Shown here: positions 17,401-25,255 of the stretch, in pieces
How positions within the stretch are numbered: the stretch's first letter is position 1
Layout of the letters: each line of letters starts with the position of its first letter
NCBI GenBank assembly: GCA_024710705.1
Contig: JANJUF010000030.1
Location: 1 to 44,598, forward strand
Source of the DNA: Gemmatimonadaceae bacterium
Lineage (GTDB): Bacteria; Gemmatimonadota; Gemmatimonadetes; Gemmatimonadales; Gemmatimonadaceae
DNA length: 44,598 nucleotides
Direction of reading: 5' to 3'
The notes under the pieces: model-generated
What the model saw: only the letters and a program-made list of their open reading frames with translations
Told to the model about the DNA's origin: nothing
Database searches by the model: none
Position numbers and translations under genes: made by a program

Positions 17401-17672
17401 ACCCGGCCACCAAGACGCGGCAGGAGCAGCTGCTGCGCCGCATGCTCGACGCCGGCCGCTCGCTCGAGCAGGACCAGCGCGACGAGAGCCAGCGCCGCGA
17501 GGCCCGCGCCGCACGCGCCGTGGGGCGGCACACGCCGTCGGGCGACCCCGACACCTCACCGGCGGATCGGTATCGCGTACCGACCTGGGGCGAGCTGCGT
17601 GGCTTGAGCGCCGAGGATCGGCGGCTGGTGATCGAATACTTCCGTCGCCTCAACGCGGCGGCGCGCCCGTGA
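14397..17672 (+). CDS. Large DUF4175-type membrane protein with long coiled coil
   Basis: The 1091-residue protein has three predicted N-terminal membrane helices: about residues 21-42, 55-75 and 140-160. An extracytoplasmic beta-rich region with Ig-like strands (about 180-500) follows. From about 510 to 1000 comes a long helical region rich in Ala, Glu, Gln and Arg, with many heptad-compatible QQ/EE/AQ stretches: a probable coiled coil. This is the DUF4175 layout. The C-terminal 50 residues look separate (YRVPTWGELRGL..DRRLVIEYFRRL). No enzymatic motif is visible. It probably spans the cell envelope as a structural or regulatory protein working with the DUF4159 neighbour. It starts at the ATG shared with the DUF4159 stop. 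Confidence 0.82.
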   Translation: MNVLEVVGRESRRLRRRAAVASTLLPLVALLGLLTSAAIWLADGSWLTLPRALPALSWALALGAALTLAIFLRRRLRARSAPMAVAAAIEREQQLRRGSLTGLLEIADAGIFAEFAAESLGERLRLAHAQPAPRLRRRLQRAALLSALAAAQILLLAGTSWARRADGWRALLNPVDAWRGALVSPLTLAELPTRVMRGADVPLVISAPGRTLVSLRWRVTGGAWQQSRLEVDSTGRARATIAAVAADLIVLASDGRAGRDSARVEVVDRPFVGDVRVTARYPAYLARSDERLPADATLRIPVGTRLSISGAASEALASVTLRADGRTQALRADGARFDGTFTPTQSATWAWDVQGVGQAIADVPAALDIEVVPDSAPRAEILSPTGEQFVTPAGSVALELLAQDDHALQRVALRVRRVGSTAAVRETAVSERREALWSGTTILELATYALRPGEALEITLVARDAAPGQREGISAPLLLRVPTAEEAREAARESADAAVSAADAAARALAAMAERTANEARTRGDRGERSGAESPTGTPPQPGGTPREPLGYDGAERAREIAEEQRAMRQQVADLEDSARELEDQLRRAGALDTALARQLQDAQRLLREAITDEMSAALERLEDATQQLDAPRTRQSLAELAAQQQELRKTLERSAEMLRRAALEGQMQTLADRAQELAEEQRAMADSAAGGAERQQRAQQLQQQTQGLAQRAQQLAERMEQANARQGAEGMREGAAQAQQAAEQLGQMAQDAAAGERAAQSLERAAESLADARREQVGAWKAELTDALDRSVQELVQLAREQDQLADQAREEQSPTGLRPQQSALQQGVQAAQERLEEESRRTTLVSPRSQEMMERARQRSAQASREAAEGRRTGTEEAMRDAADALRQAAAQLTRDRERAGNAQSATGMPELLQQMQQLAQQQGGLNTQMQSLISMMQRQAAAQGMDAATRDQARQLARSQREVARQLDDVSDADPTGRAQELAREARALAQALDQGAVDPATKTRQEQLLRRMLDAGRSLEQDQRDESQRREARAARAVGRHTPSGDPDTSPADRYRVPTWGELRGLSAEDRRLVIEYFRRLNAAARP

Positions 17673-19369
17673 TGCGGACGGCACTCGGTGCGCTGTGTGC
17701 GCTCGCCTGTGTGGCCGCGCCGTTGCCTGCGCAACGGCCGGTGGACCCGATGCCCGCGTTGATCTCGCGCGCGCTCGACCACGAGAACGCCGGACGTTAC
17801 CGCGAGGCGGCGCTGGCGTGGCAGGCGGTCATCGCCGCCGGCTCGGTGATGCCTGGCGTGTACGGGCTCGAACGGGTGTACGCGATGACGGGAGATGAGG
17901 AGGCGCTGCTCCCGCTGTTGGACTCGTTGATTCCGCACCACCCGCGGGACGGGCAGCTGCGCGCGGCGCAGTTGCGGACGCTGGTCGCGGCGGGGCGCAA
18001 TGAGGATGCCGATGCGGCATTTCGGACCTGGCGCAGCCTGCGCGACGATGATCCCGCGCCCTACCGCGACTACGCGCGCGTCCTGCTCTTCCATAATCGG
18101 GCGGCCGCCGCCGACTCCGTCCTCGGCGAGGCGACGTCGAGGCTCGGGAGTTCGCGGGCCTTCCTCCTCGAGGCCGCGCAGATGCGCGCCGCCCTCGGGC
18201 GCTGGCCCGAGGCCGCTGAGGCCTGGCGTGAGATGATGCGCGAGCAGCCGTACTACGAATCGGCCGCCGTTTTCTCGCTGGGTCCGGCGCCGGCCGACGC
18301 GCGCGATCGCGTCCGCACGGAACTCGTGGCGGGGGATGCCCCGATCGGCGCGCGGCAGGCGTTGGCCTTCCTCGAACTCGGCTGGGGCCAACCGCGTGCG
18401 GCCTGGCGTGTCCTCGCCGGCCTGCCGCCAACGGATACGACGGTGGCGGTGTGGCGCGCCTTTGCCGACGAGGCGGAGCAGCAGCAGGCCTGGCCTTCGG
18501 TGCGTGACGCGTTGGTGGCGGTGCACGCCGCCCGCCGGCAGCCAGCCGTCGCCGAGCGCGGTGCGATGGCCGCACTACGCGCCAATGATCCGGCTACCGC
18601 GCTCACCCTCGCGCGGGTCGCGCGACGGAGCGGCGAGGATGTGCGCGCGGAGCTGCTGGGCATCGAACTCGATGCCTTGGCGCGGATGGGGCAGGGCGCC
18701 GAGGCCGAGCGAGTGCTGGCCAATGCCGAGTCGGCCATCGGCGCGAACGGCACGCGCGGCTTCGCCCGCACGATTGCCTGGGCGTGGATCAGGGCAGGGA
18801 ACGTGGAGAAGGCGCGGGCGGCGCTCGCCGACGCCCCGCTCGACGCCGATGACGCCGTCGCGGGGTGGTTGGCGCTGTACGAGGGCGATCTCGCCACGGC
18901 ACGCCGCGCCCTGCGTTTCGGCGAGACGAACTCCTCGGATGCGGTGCAGGCGCTCGCGCTGCTGACGCGCACACGCGCCGAGCGCTCGGTGGAGATCGGC
19001 AACGCCTTCCTCGCGCTCGCCGCGGGCGATTCGGTGGCGGCATCCGATCGCTTCGTTCGCGCCGCGTCGTCGGTGGAGGATGCCGCGAGCCTGCTCCTGA
19101 CGATGGCCGCCCGATTGGAGACGGCCCGTGGTGCCGATGCCCGCGCATTGCCGTTGTGGACGCGCGTTGCCGAATCGTACGCCACCGCGCCCGAGGCACC
19201 GGAAGCGCGGCTCGAATGGGCCCGCGCCCTCCGGCGCGGTGGCGACCTGCGCGGTGCGCGCGGCCAGTTGGAGCACCTGATCCTCACCTATCCCACCAGC
19301 GCGCTCGTGCCGCAGGCGCGTCGTGAACTCGACGCCTTGCCGGCCGTGCGCGCGGAGTCGTCCTCGTGA
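17672..19369 (+). CDS. Exported TPR-like repeat protein
   Basis: The 565-residue product has a signal peptide ending near PLPAQR and is then entirely helical. Helix pairs have TPR spacing, for example a first repeat around NAGRYREAALAWQAVIAAG and a final one around RRGGDLRGARGQLEHLILTYP. It is probably a periplasmic protein-interaction scaffold; no catalytic motif is visible. The ATG at 17672 overlaps the DUF4175 stop (GTGATG), with a GTG one codon earlier as an alternative. It overlaps the following gene by 4 nt, so it is likely expressed with the DUF4159/DUF4175 pair. Confidence 0.75.
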   Translation: MRTALGALCALACVAAPLPAQRPVDPMPALISRALDHENAGRYREAALAWQAVIAAGSVMPGVYGLERVYAMTGDEEALLPLLDSLIPHHPRDGQLRAAQLRTLVAAGRNEDADAAFRTWRSLRDDDPAPYRDYARVLLFHNRAAAADSVLGEATSRLGSSRAFLLEAAQMRAALGRWPEAAEAWREMMREQPYYESAAVFSLGPAPADARDRVRTELVAGDAPIGARQALAFLELGWGQPRAAWRVLAGLPPTDTTVAVWRAFADEAEQQQAWPSVRDALVAVHAARRQPAVAERGAMAALRANDPATALTLARVARRSGEDVRAELLGIELDALARMGQGAEAERVLANAESAIGANGTRGFARTIAWAWIRAGNVEKARAALADAPLDADDAVAGWLALYEGDLATARRALRFGETNSSDAVQALALLTRTRAERSVEIGNAFLALAAGDSVAASDRFVRAASSVEDAASLLLTMAARLETARGADARALPLWTRVAESYATAPEAPEARLEWARALRRGGDLRGARGQLEHLILTYPTSALVPQARRELDALPAVRAESSS

Positions 19370-20616
19370 TCCGTGCGCTGTGCTGCACGTTCCTGCTCGC
19401 CCTGCCGCTGCGCGCCCAGCACCTGCTGGTGCCCATGGATGACGCGCAGGCGAACCATCTCAAGTCCTATGGGATCGCCTTCGGCGCGCTCACCGACGGC
19501 GTGCGCAGCGAGTGGCTGCTGAACTATCGTGGCGGGAGCTTCCTGCTTCCTGACCTCCCGGGTCTGCGCCGTGCGGCGCTGCTCGCCGGCGTGAGCGTCG
19601 AACCGGTGGATGAGGCGGGGCTGGGGGCCATCCGCCGCGAGATCGCCGACGGCAACATGGACGCCGTGCCGCTGGACAAGGCGCCACGCATCGCCGTGTA
19701 CACGCCACCGCAGTCCATGCCCTGGGACGATGCCGTCACCCTCGCCCTCACCTACGCGGGCATCCCGTACACGGCCATCTGGGATGATGACGTCCTCGCC
19801 ACGGACCTCTCGCAGTTCGACTGGATCCACTTGCACCACGAGGATTTCACGGGCCAGCAACACAAGCTGTTCCTCGGCTTCCGGGACGCGCCGTGGTTCG
19901 TGCAGGCCCGCGAACGCGACCTCGGTACGGCACGGCGCCACGGGCTGCCCGACATCCCCACGCTGAAGAAGACGGTGGCCGACCGGCTGCGCGGGTTCGT
20001 GGAACGCGGCGGATTCCTGTTCGCGATGTGCGGGGCCACGGAAACGATCGAACTCGCCATCGCCGGCAAGGACGTGGACATCGCGGGCCCCGCGACTGAT
20101 GGTACGCCGATGGATCCCGACGGCGACTCACGCCTGGCCTGGGCGCGAAGCTTCGCCATCGAAGGGGCCCGACTCGAGTTCGGCGGGAGCGTCAACGCCA
20201 TGAGCGACATCGACGGGCACCAAGTGAACGTGCCGTCGCGACGGCAGCCGCTCGGCACCTTCACGCTCTTCGGGTTCTCCGCCAAGTTCGATCCGGTGGC
20301 GACGATGCTGGTGCAGAACCATCGTGCCGTGCTGCGCGATTTCTACGGCGTCACCACCTCGTTCACGCGGCGCACGCTGAAGCCGGGCGTGACCGTCCTC
20401 GCGCACGAAGAGGGCGCGCCCTGGGTGAAATACATCCACGGCTCGCTGGGACGTGGCTCGTTCACCTTTCTCGGCGGGCACGACCCCGAGGATCCGCAGC
20501 ACAGCATCGGCGCGCCGCCCACCGACCTCGCGCTCTTCCCGAACTCGCCCGGCTACCGGTTGATCCTGAATAACGTGCTTTTCCCGGCAGCGAGGAAGCG
20601 GCCGCTGAAGACGTGA
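19366..20616 (+). CDS. Exported 'asparagine synthetase B-like' protein of unknown function
   Basis: The 416-residue product starts with a signal peptide (to about residue 18, LPLRAQ). LVPMDDAQANHLKSYGIAFG and SEWLLNYRGGSFLL follow, a signature I remember from Bacteroidetes proteins labelled 'asparagine synthetase B'. It has none of the AsnB features: no N-terminal nucleophile Cys2 and no SGGLDS ATP loop. The middle (IAVYTPP..MPWDDAVTLAL..GIPYTAIWDDDV, then VERGGFLFAMCGATE with C222) looks like a class I amidotransferase/ThuA-type Rossmann fold. It is probably periplasmic; substrate unknown. It is coupled on both sides by 4-nt overlaps. The name is probably a misannotation and should not be read as function. 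Confidence 0.7.
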   Translation: MIRALCCTFLLALPLRAQHLLVPMDDAQANHLKSYGIAFGALTDGVRSEWLLNYRGGSFLLPDLPGLRRAALLAGVSVEPVDEAGLGAIRREIADGNMDAVPLDKAPRIAVYTPPQSMPWDDAVTLALTYAGIPYTAIWDDDVLATDLSQFDWIHLHHEDFTGQQHKLFLGFRDAPWFVQARERDLGTARRHGLPDIPTLKKTVADRLRGFVERGGFLFAMCGATETIELAIAGKDVDIAGPATDGTPMDPDGDSRLAWARSFAIEGARLEFGGSVNAMSDIDGHQVNVPSRRQPLGTFTLFGFSAKFDPVATMLVQNHRAVLRDFYGVTTSFTRRTLKPGVTVLAHEEGAPWVKYIHGSLGRGSFTFLGGHDPEDPQHSIGAPPTDLALFPNSPGYRLILNNVLFPAARKRPLKT

Positions 20617-23123
20617 CGGGTGAAGCGGGACGGGTCACCCCCGGTGCCGCGGCGGCCATGCGCTCGGCCATCCGGTTGGCAGGCGGACGCGAGGTCTGCT
20701 TCGTCTGCACGGTGAATGACGCGGGCGTGGTGCAGACCGCGCGCGTCGCGGCGCGCGGCGACGTGTCGAGCGTGCTGGCGCTGCCGGGGTTCGCCAATCG
20801 CGGCGAGCTGCTCGTGCACAATCACCCCAGCGGCGTGCTCGAGCCCTCCGACGCCGACCTTGCCATCGCGGCGAGGATGCACGACGACGGCATCGGCTTC
20901 GCCATCACCGACAACGACGGCGCGCGGCTGTACGTCGTCGTGGAAGTCCCGCGCGCGTTGAAGGCTGCCGCGCTCGAACCCGGCGACGTGGCCGGTGCCC
21001 TCGGTCCCGACGGGCCCATCGCCGCGCGCTTGGGCCGCTACGAGGACCGCCCCAGCCAACGGGAGATGGCCCGACTCATCGCCCAGCTGTTCACCCGAGG
21101 CGGCGTGGGTCTCATCGAAGCGGGGACCGGCGTCGGCAAATCGCTGGGCTATCTGGTGCCGGCGCTGCGGTGGGCCGCCGAGAGTGGCGAACGCACGGTC
21201 GTCTCGACGAACACCATCACGCTGCAGGAGCAGTTGTTCAGCAAGGACCTGCCCTTCCTGAAGCAGGCGCTGAGCGACCAGTCGGTGCGCTTCGCGCTGC
21301 TCAAGGGATGGAAGAACTACCTCTGCCTGCTGCGACTTGAGCAGGCACGGTTGCAGGCGCCGGTGCTCTTCGACGACGACGTCACCGCCGACCTCGCGAT
21401 GCTCGAGGAGTGGGCGGAGCGAACGCAGGATGGATCGCTGGCGGACCTACCCTCGCCGCCGCGGCACGAGGTGTGGGACGAAGTCGCGGCCGAGGGCGAC
21501 CTCTGCACGCGCCTCAAGTGCCCGCACTTCGACGACTGCTTCGTCTTCAAGGCGCGGCGCGCGGCGGCGCAGGCCGATGTGGTGGTGGTCAATCACCACC
21601 TGCTCATGGCCGACATCGCGGTGCGGCGCGCCTCCGGGCGCTGGGACGAGGCCGCGGTGCTCCCGGCGTACAAGCGGCTCGTCATCGACGAGGGCCATCA
21701 TCTCGAGGACGCAGCGGCCTCGCATTTGGGGCAGAACGTCTCGCGTCGCGGGTTGGAGCGACTCTTCTCGCGGCTCGAGCGGCGGGGGAAGGGGCTGCTC
21801 CCGGCGCTGGAGCGCAAGTTGGAGGGCGGGAAGGACCTGTACAGCGTCGCCAGTCTTGACCTCGTCCGCGCGCGTTTGTTCCCATCGCTGCAGACGGCGC
21901 GGGAGAAGAGTGCGCTGCTCTGCGACCTGCTCTCCGAGTGGATGAAGGGGCGCAGCGATTCGGTGGTGCGTCTCACCGACGCCTTCGAGGATGAACCCGT
22001 GTGGCAGGCCGGGCTGGGCGTCGCGCTCGATGATCTCCTGGCCGAGGTGGAGCTGCTTGGTGATGGGCTTCGCATGGTGCGCGAGCGGCTGGAGTCGGAC
22101 GAGCAGCGCGCGGAAGAGCTCGCGCCGCTGCTGAATGAAGTGCGGGGCGTGACGCGCCGGCTCCAGGCGGCCGGTGACGCCCTGCGCGCGGCGCTGCGGC
22201 CGGGGCGCGACGGGGCGCCCCGCGTGCGCTGGCTCGAGCTGCGCGGGAGCGAGCGCAATGTGGGCGCCACCGCCGTCCCGCTCGATCTCGCGCCGATCCT
22301 CCGCGAGGACCTCTTTCGCCGCGTCGAGACGGCCATCATCACCAGCGCCACCCTGTCGGTGGGGGACGGATTCGACTTCATCACCAAGCGCCTCGGCCTC
22401 GACGACGACGAACTCGAACCACTCACCGCATCGCTCGCCTCGCCCTTCGATTACCCGCGCCAGGCGATGCTGCTCATCCCAAGCGACTTTCCGGCCCCGA
22501 ATGTCGAAGGCGCGGCCCATTTCAAGCGCACGCTCGAGGCCTCGCAGGACCTCATCGCGGCGGCGCGCGGCGGCGTCTTCCTCCTCTTCACCAGCCATCG
22601 CGATGTGCGCGAGGCGGCGCTGGCCCTGCGCGCAGCCGGTGCGGAAGGGCGCTATCCGCTGCTCGTGCATGGCGAGGCGCCCCGCGACGAACTGCTGCGC
22701 CGCTTCCGCGCGCACGGCGACGCGGTGCTCGTCGGCACGGCCAGCTTCTGGGAGGGCGTGGACGTGCCGGGGCGGGCGCTCCGCGGCATGGTGATCGGGC
22801 GCATCCCGTTTCGCGTGCCGAGCGAGCCCATGACCGCGGCGCAGTGCGAAGCCATCGAGGCGGCCGGCGGCGATGCCTTCGCCGAGTACATGATCCCGCA
22901 CGCCGCCCTGCGGTTGAAGCAGGGGTTTGGCCGCCTCATCCGCACCGCCTCGGATCGCGGCGCGGTCATCATCTGCGACCCGCGGGTCGTCACGAAGGGG
23001 TACGGGCGGCGTCTCACGGAGGGACTCCCGCCCGCCACTCGGCTCCAAGGCCCCTGGGCCATGCTGCGCGACGAGCTGACGGCGTTCTACGCCGGTGACA
23101 CCCAAACACTCCCCCGGGGGTAA
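20613..23123 (+). CDS. RadC-type JAMM domain fused to DinG-family iron-sulfur helicase
   Basis: The 836-residue protein has two parts. Residues about 10-120 form a JAB/RadC-like domain with an intact JAMM signature: E27, HNHPSG (H69, H71), then S79 and D82. Residues about 145-830 are a DinG/XPD superfamily 2 helicase: Walker A EAGTGVGKS (K176), four Fe-S cluster cysteines (C238, C298, C303, C309), DEGH box (359-362), and C-terminal motifs ATLS, GTASFWEGVDVPG and QGFGRLIRT. DinG unwinds forked DNA and R-loops 5' to 3'; the JAMM domain adds a putative zinc hydrolase. Known DinG fusions carry a DnaQ-type exonuclease instead. Start is the GTG overlapping the previous stop. Confidence 0.9.
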   Translation: MTGEAGRVTPGAAAAMRSAIRLAGGREVCFVCTVNDAGVVQTARVAARGDVSSVLALPGFANRGELLVHNHPSGVLEPSDADLAIAARMHDDGIGFAITDNDGARLYVVVEVPRALKAAALEPGDVAGALGPDGPIAARLGRYEDRPSQREMARLIAQLFTRGGVGLIEAGTGVGKSLGYLVPALRWAAESGERTVVSTNTITLQEQLFSKDLPFLKQALSDQSVRFALLKGWKNYLCLLRLEQARLQAPVLFDDDVTADLAMLEEWAERTQDGSLADLPSPPRHEVWDEVAAEGDLCTRLKCPHFDDCFVFKARRAAAQADVVVVNHHLLMADIAVRRASGRWDEAAVLPAYKRLVIDEGHHLEDAAASHLGQNVSRRGLERLFSRLERRGKGLLPALERKLEGGKDLYSVASLDLVRARLFPSLQTAREKSALLCDLLSEWMKGRSDSVVRLTDAFEDEPVWQAGLGVALDDLLAEVELLGDGLRMVRERLESDEQRAEELAPLLNEVRGVTRRLQAAGDALRAALRPGRDGAPRVRWLELRGSERNVGATAVPLDLAPILREDLFRRVETAIITSATLSVGDGFDFITKRLGLDDDELEPLTASLASPFDYPRQAMLLIPSDFPAPNVEGAAHFKRTLEASQDLIAAARGGVFLLFTSHRDVREAALALRAAGAEGRYPLLVHGEAPRDELLRRFRAHGDAVLVGTASFWEGVDVPGRALRGMVIGRIPFRVPSEPMTAAQCEAIEAAGGDAFAEYMIPHAALRLKQGFGRLIRTASDRGAVIICDPRVVTKGYGRRLTEGLPPATRLQGPWAMLRDELTAFYAGDTQTLPRG

Positions 23124-23131
23124 CTTCAAGG

Positions 23132-23746
23132 ATGCCGCGTCCCAGCAAGATCGTCTGCATCGGCCGCGACTACCGCGAGCACGCCCGCGAGCTCGGGAAC
23201 GACGTGCCGAGCACGCCGTTCGTGTTCCTGAAGCCGCCCTCGGCGGTGATCGGGAGCGGGGAGGCAATCGTGCTGCCGGACGGCGTGGGGCGCGTGGATT
23301 TCGAAGGGGAGATCGGCATCGTCGTCGGGGCAGCGATGCGCAAGGTCACCGCGGCGCAGGCGGCCACGATGATCCGCGGCGTCGTCGCGTTGAATGATGT
23401 GAGCGCCCGGGCCCTGCAGAAGAGCGACCCGCAATGGTGGAGAGCCAAGGGCTTCGACACGTTCTGTCCGATTGGGCCGGAACGCGAAGGCAAGCCCGAC
23501 CTCGCCAACCTTTCGGTGGTGACGCGCGTCAACGGGGAGGAACTCCAGCGGGGACACAGTTCGGAGATGGTCTTCCCGATCGCCGAACTGCTGGCCTACG
23601 TCTCGCAGGCGATGACGCTCGAGCCTGGCGACGTGCTGGCGACCGGGACGCCGTCCGGCGTGCGGCCCCTGGTTCCGGGCGACGAAGTGGAGGTCGAGGT
23701 GGAGGGCTGGAGCCGCGTGACGAATCGGGTGGTGGCCGAGGGATGA
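23132..23746 (+). CDS. Fumarylacetoacetate hydrolase family protein
   Basis: The 204-residue protein is the short (single-domain) form of the FAH family. It has the opening KIVCIGRDYREHARELG, the metal ligands in VDFEGEIG (E58, E60) and ALNDVSAR (D89), and late ATGTPSGV. Members hydrolyse acylpyruvates, decarboxylate oxaloacetate or isomerise 2-hydroxyhepta-2,4-diene-1,7-dioate; motifs alone do not separate these. The gene starts 8 nt after the DinG stop and ends in an ATGA shared with the next gene. Confidence 0.9.
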   Translation: MPRPSKIVCIGRDYREHARELGNDVPSTPFVFLKPPSAVIGSGEAIVLPDGVGRVDFEGEIGIVVGAAMRKVTAAQAATMIRGVVALNDVSARALQKSDPQWWRAKGFDTFCPIGPEREGKPDLANLSVVTRVNGEELQRGHSSEMVFPIAELLAYVSQAMTLEPGDVLATGTPSGVRPLVPGDEVEVEVEGWSRVTNRVVAEG

Positions 23747-24609
23747 AGAAGCGGGGCATTCGCCTCCTTCCGCAGCGACGCTCCGCCGATCCGCGGGCGT
23801 CGGTGGTGGCGCTCGTCCTGCAGTTCTTCGCCTTGGCGATCATCATCCCGGCCTTCCTGGTGCCGGTGGCCTACGACTTCTTCCGCGACGACGCCGGCGG
23901 CGCGATCATCCCGGAGCGCATCAGCTTCGAGGTGATGCTGCCCACGGACGGCGAGCCCGAGCGGCGTCCGGCCCGCGAGGGCGGTGACGGACGCGAGGCG
24001 ACCGCCGAGCCCGCGGCGCCGACGCCGCCGGCGGTGCCACCGTCCGAAGTGCCCAGCGGCGTGCCGGCGGCGCCGGCCGACGCGGCCACCAGCGGCGGAG
24101 GCGTCGGACCGCTGGTCGGCGGTGGCGGACCGACGCAGGGCATCCGTCCGTCGTTCACGGACCAGCGGCTCTGGGTGCGCCACAGCGACGTGGTGGTGGC
24201 GCCCATCGTGCCGCTCTCGCGCGCCGACACGCTGCGCTTGTTGCTGGAGAACCGGATCATCGCGTATGCCGATTCGATGGCGCGGATCCCGCAGGCCCGG
24301 CGGCCCGGCGACTGGACGTTCGACCTGGGCGGCAAGAAATATGGCATGGATGCCGGCATGATTCGCCTCGGCGACTTCTCGCTTCCCACGCCGCTGCTCG
24401 GCATGCTCGCCCTCAACAACGCGCAGTCCAATCCGATTGCCGACGAGCGTCTCAAGCGGTTGGAGTCCATGCGCGAGGATATCCAGCGCCAGTCCTCGCG
24501 GGCGATGCGCGATGATGAGTTCTATGCGGCGGTGCGCGCGCTCCGAGAGCGCAAGGAACGCGAGCGCCGCGAGGCCCAGCGCACCACGACCGAGCCGCGG
24601 CAGCCGTAA
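23743..24609 (+). CDS. Membrane-anchored proline-rich protein of unknown function
   Basis: The 288-residue product has a basic N-terminus and one membrane helix (about residues 20-42, VVALVLQFFALAIIIPAFLV), so it is probably anchored facing the periplasm. Residues about 65-135 are Pro/Ala/Gly-rich with a GGGVGPLVGGGG stretch, a likely flexible linker. The C-terminal part is helical, ends in a highly charged RERKERERREAQR segment and contains WTFDLGGKKYGMD. I recognise no family. Start is the ATG overlapping the FAH stop, with GAGGG upstream; a much longer frame begins inside the FAH gene and is spurious. It ends 3 nt from the convergent LexA-like gene. Confidence 0.72.
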   Translation: MKKRGIRLLPQRRSADPRASVVALVLQFFALAIIIPAFLVPVAYDFFRDDAGGAIIPERISFEVMLPTDGEPERRPAREGGDGREATAEPAAPTPPAVPPSEVPSGVPAAPADAATSGGGVGPLVGGGGPTQGIRPSFTDQRLWVRHSDVVVAPIVPLSRADTLRLLLENRIIAYADSMARIPQARRPGDWTFDLGGKKYGMDAGMIRLGDFSLPTPLLGMLALNNAQSNPIADERLKRLESMREDIQRQSSRAMRDDEFYAAVRALRERKERERREAQRTTTEPRQP

Positions 24610-24612
24610 CCG

Positions 24613-25254
24613 CTAGGCCCGGTCGCCCTCGGGGTCGTCGGGGCGGGGCGCCGTCAGCCGCAGGACCAGGCCCAGCGGCCCGAGCACACGGAAGTCATCG
24701 CCGTCGCCGAGGATGAGGTCCTGCGCGTCCGGCGCGGGGGCCGCGAGGCGCACGCTGGTGCCGCGCCGTTCGAGCGCCCGCACGATGATGTGATGGCCGA
24801 CGCGCGCGACCACCGGTGTCTCCTCCGGCACGCGCGCATCGGGAATCACCAGCACAAGATCGCCCTCGCGCACCGCGTGCTGCGGAGCATCCTCGGCGTT
24901 GGTGCGCACGAGGAAGGCGTTGTCGGCGGCGAGGAGCGTCCGGTCGAGCGTGAGGTGCTCCTCGGTGACGGTGCGACCGTCGGCCGTCCAGCGCACGACG
25001 GGCACGGGCTGCGTGCCGATGCCGCCGGTGAACCCTTCGAGCACGACGCCGCGCGAGCGGCCGGCGACGCGTCGGAGGTAGCCCTTCCGTTCCAGCGACG
25101 CGAGCAGCGCGGCCACCGTGCGCGTGGAGGGAATCTGGAAATGCCCCGCGATCTCGCGGACACTGGGCTGGAACGTGTGCGTCGCCACGTGGTCGATCAG
25201 GAAGTGCCAGAGCTTCCGTTCGACCGGCGTCAGCGGCGCACGCGGGGCGTCCAC
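24613..25254 (-). CDS. LexA-like repressor lacking the self-cleavage residues
   Basis: The 213-residue protein has a LexA winged-helix domain (residues 9-72: FQPSVREIAGHFQIPSTRTV, then LERKGYLRRV..SRGVVL) and an S24/LexA-type C-terminal domain ending ILG..VLGPLGLVLRL. Aligned by eye with E. coli LexA, the catalytic Ser119 position is Asp (D122, in NAEDAP). The catalytic Lys156 position is Arg (R159, in IIVRAL). The Ala-Gly scissile bond reads TADG. It should therefore bind DNA and dimerise but not self-cleave, so RecA-triggered release seems unlikely; this is inference. It starts at a GTG one base after the gltX stop, so it is probably co-expressed with gltX. I leave the symbol blank because it may not be the SOS regulator. 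Confidence 0.8.
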   Translation of the reverse strand: MDAPRAPLTPVERKLWHFLIDHVATHTFQPSVREIAGHFQIPSTRTVAALLASLERKGYLRRVAGRSRGVVLEGFTGGIGTQPVPVVRWTADGRTVTEEHLTLDRTLLAADNAFLVRTNAEDAPQHAVREGDLVLVIPDARVPEETPVVARVGHHIIVRALERRGTSVRLAAPAPDAQDLILGDGDDFRVLGPLGLVLRLTAPRPDDPEGDRA

Positions 25255-25255
25255 G

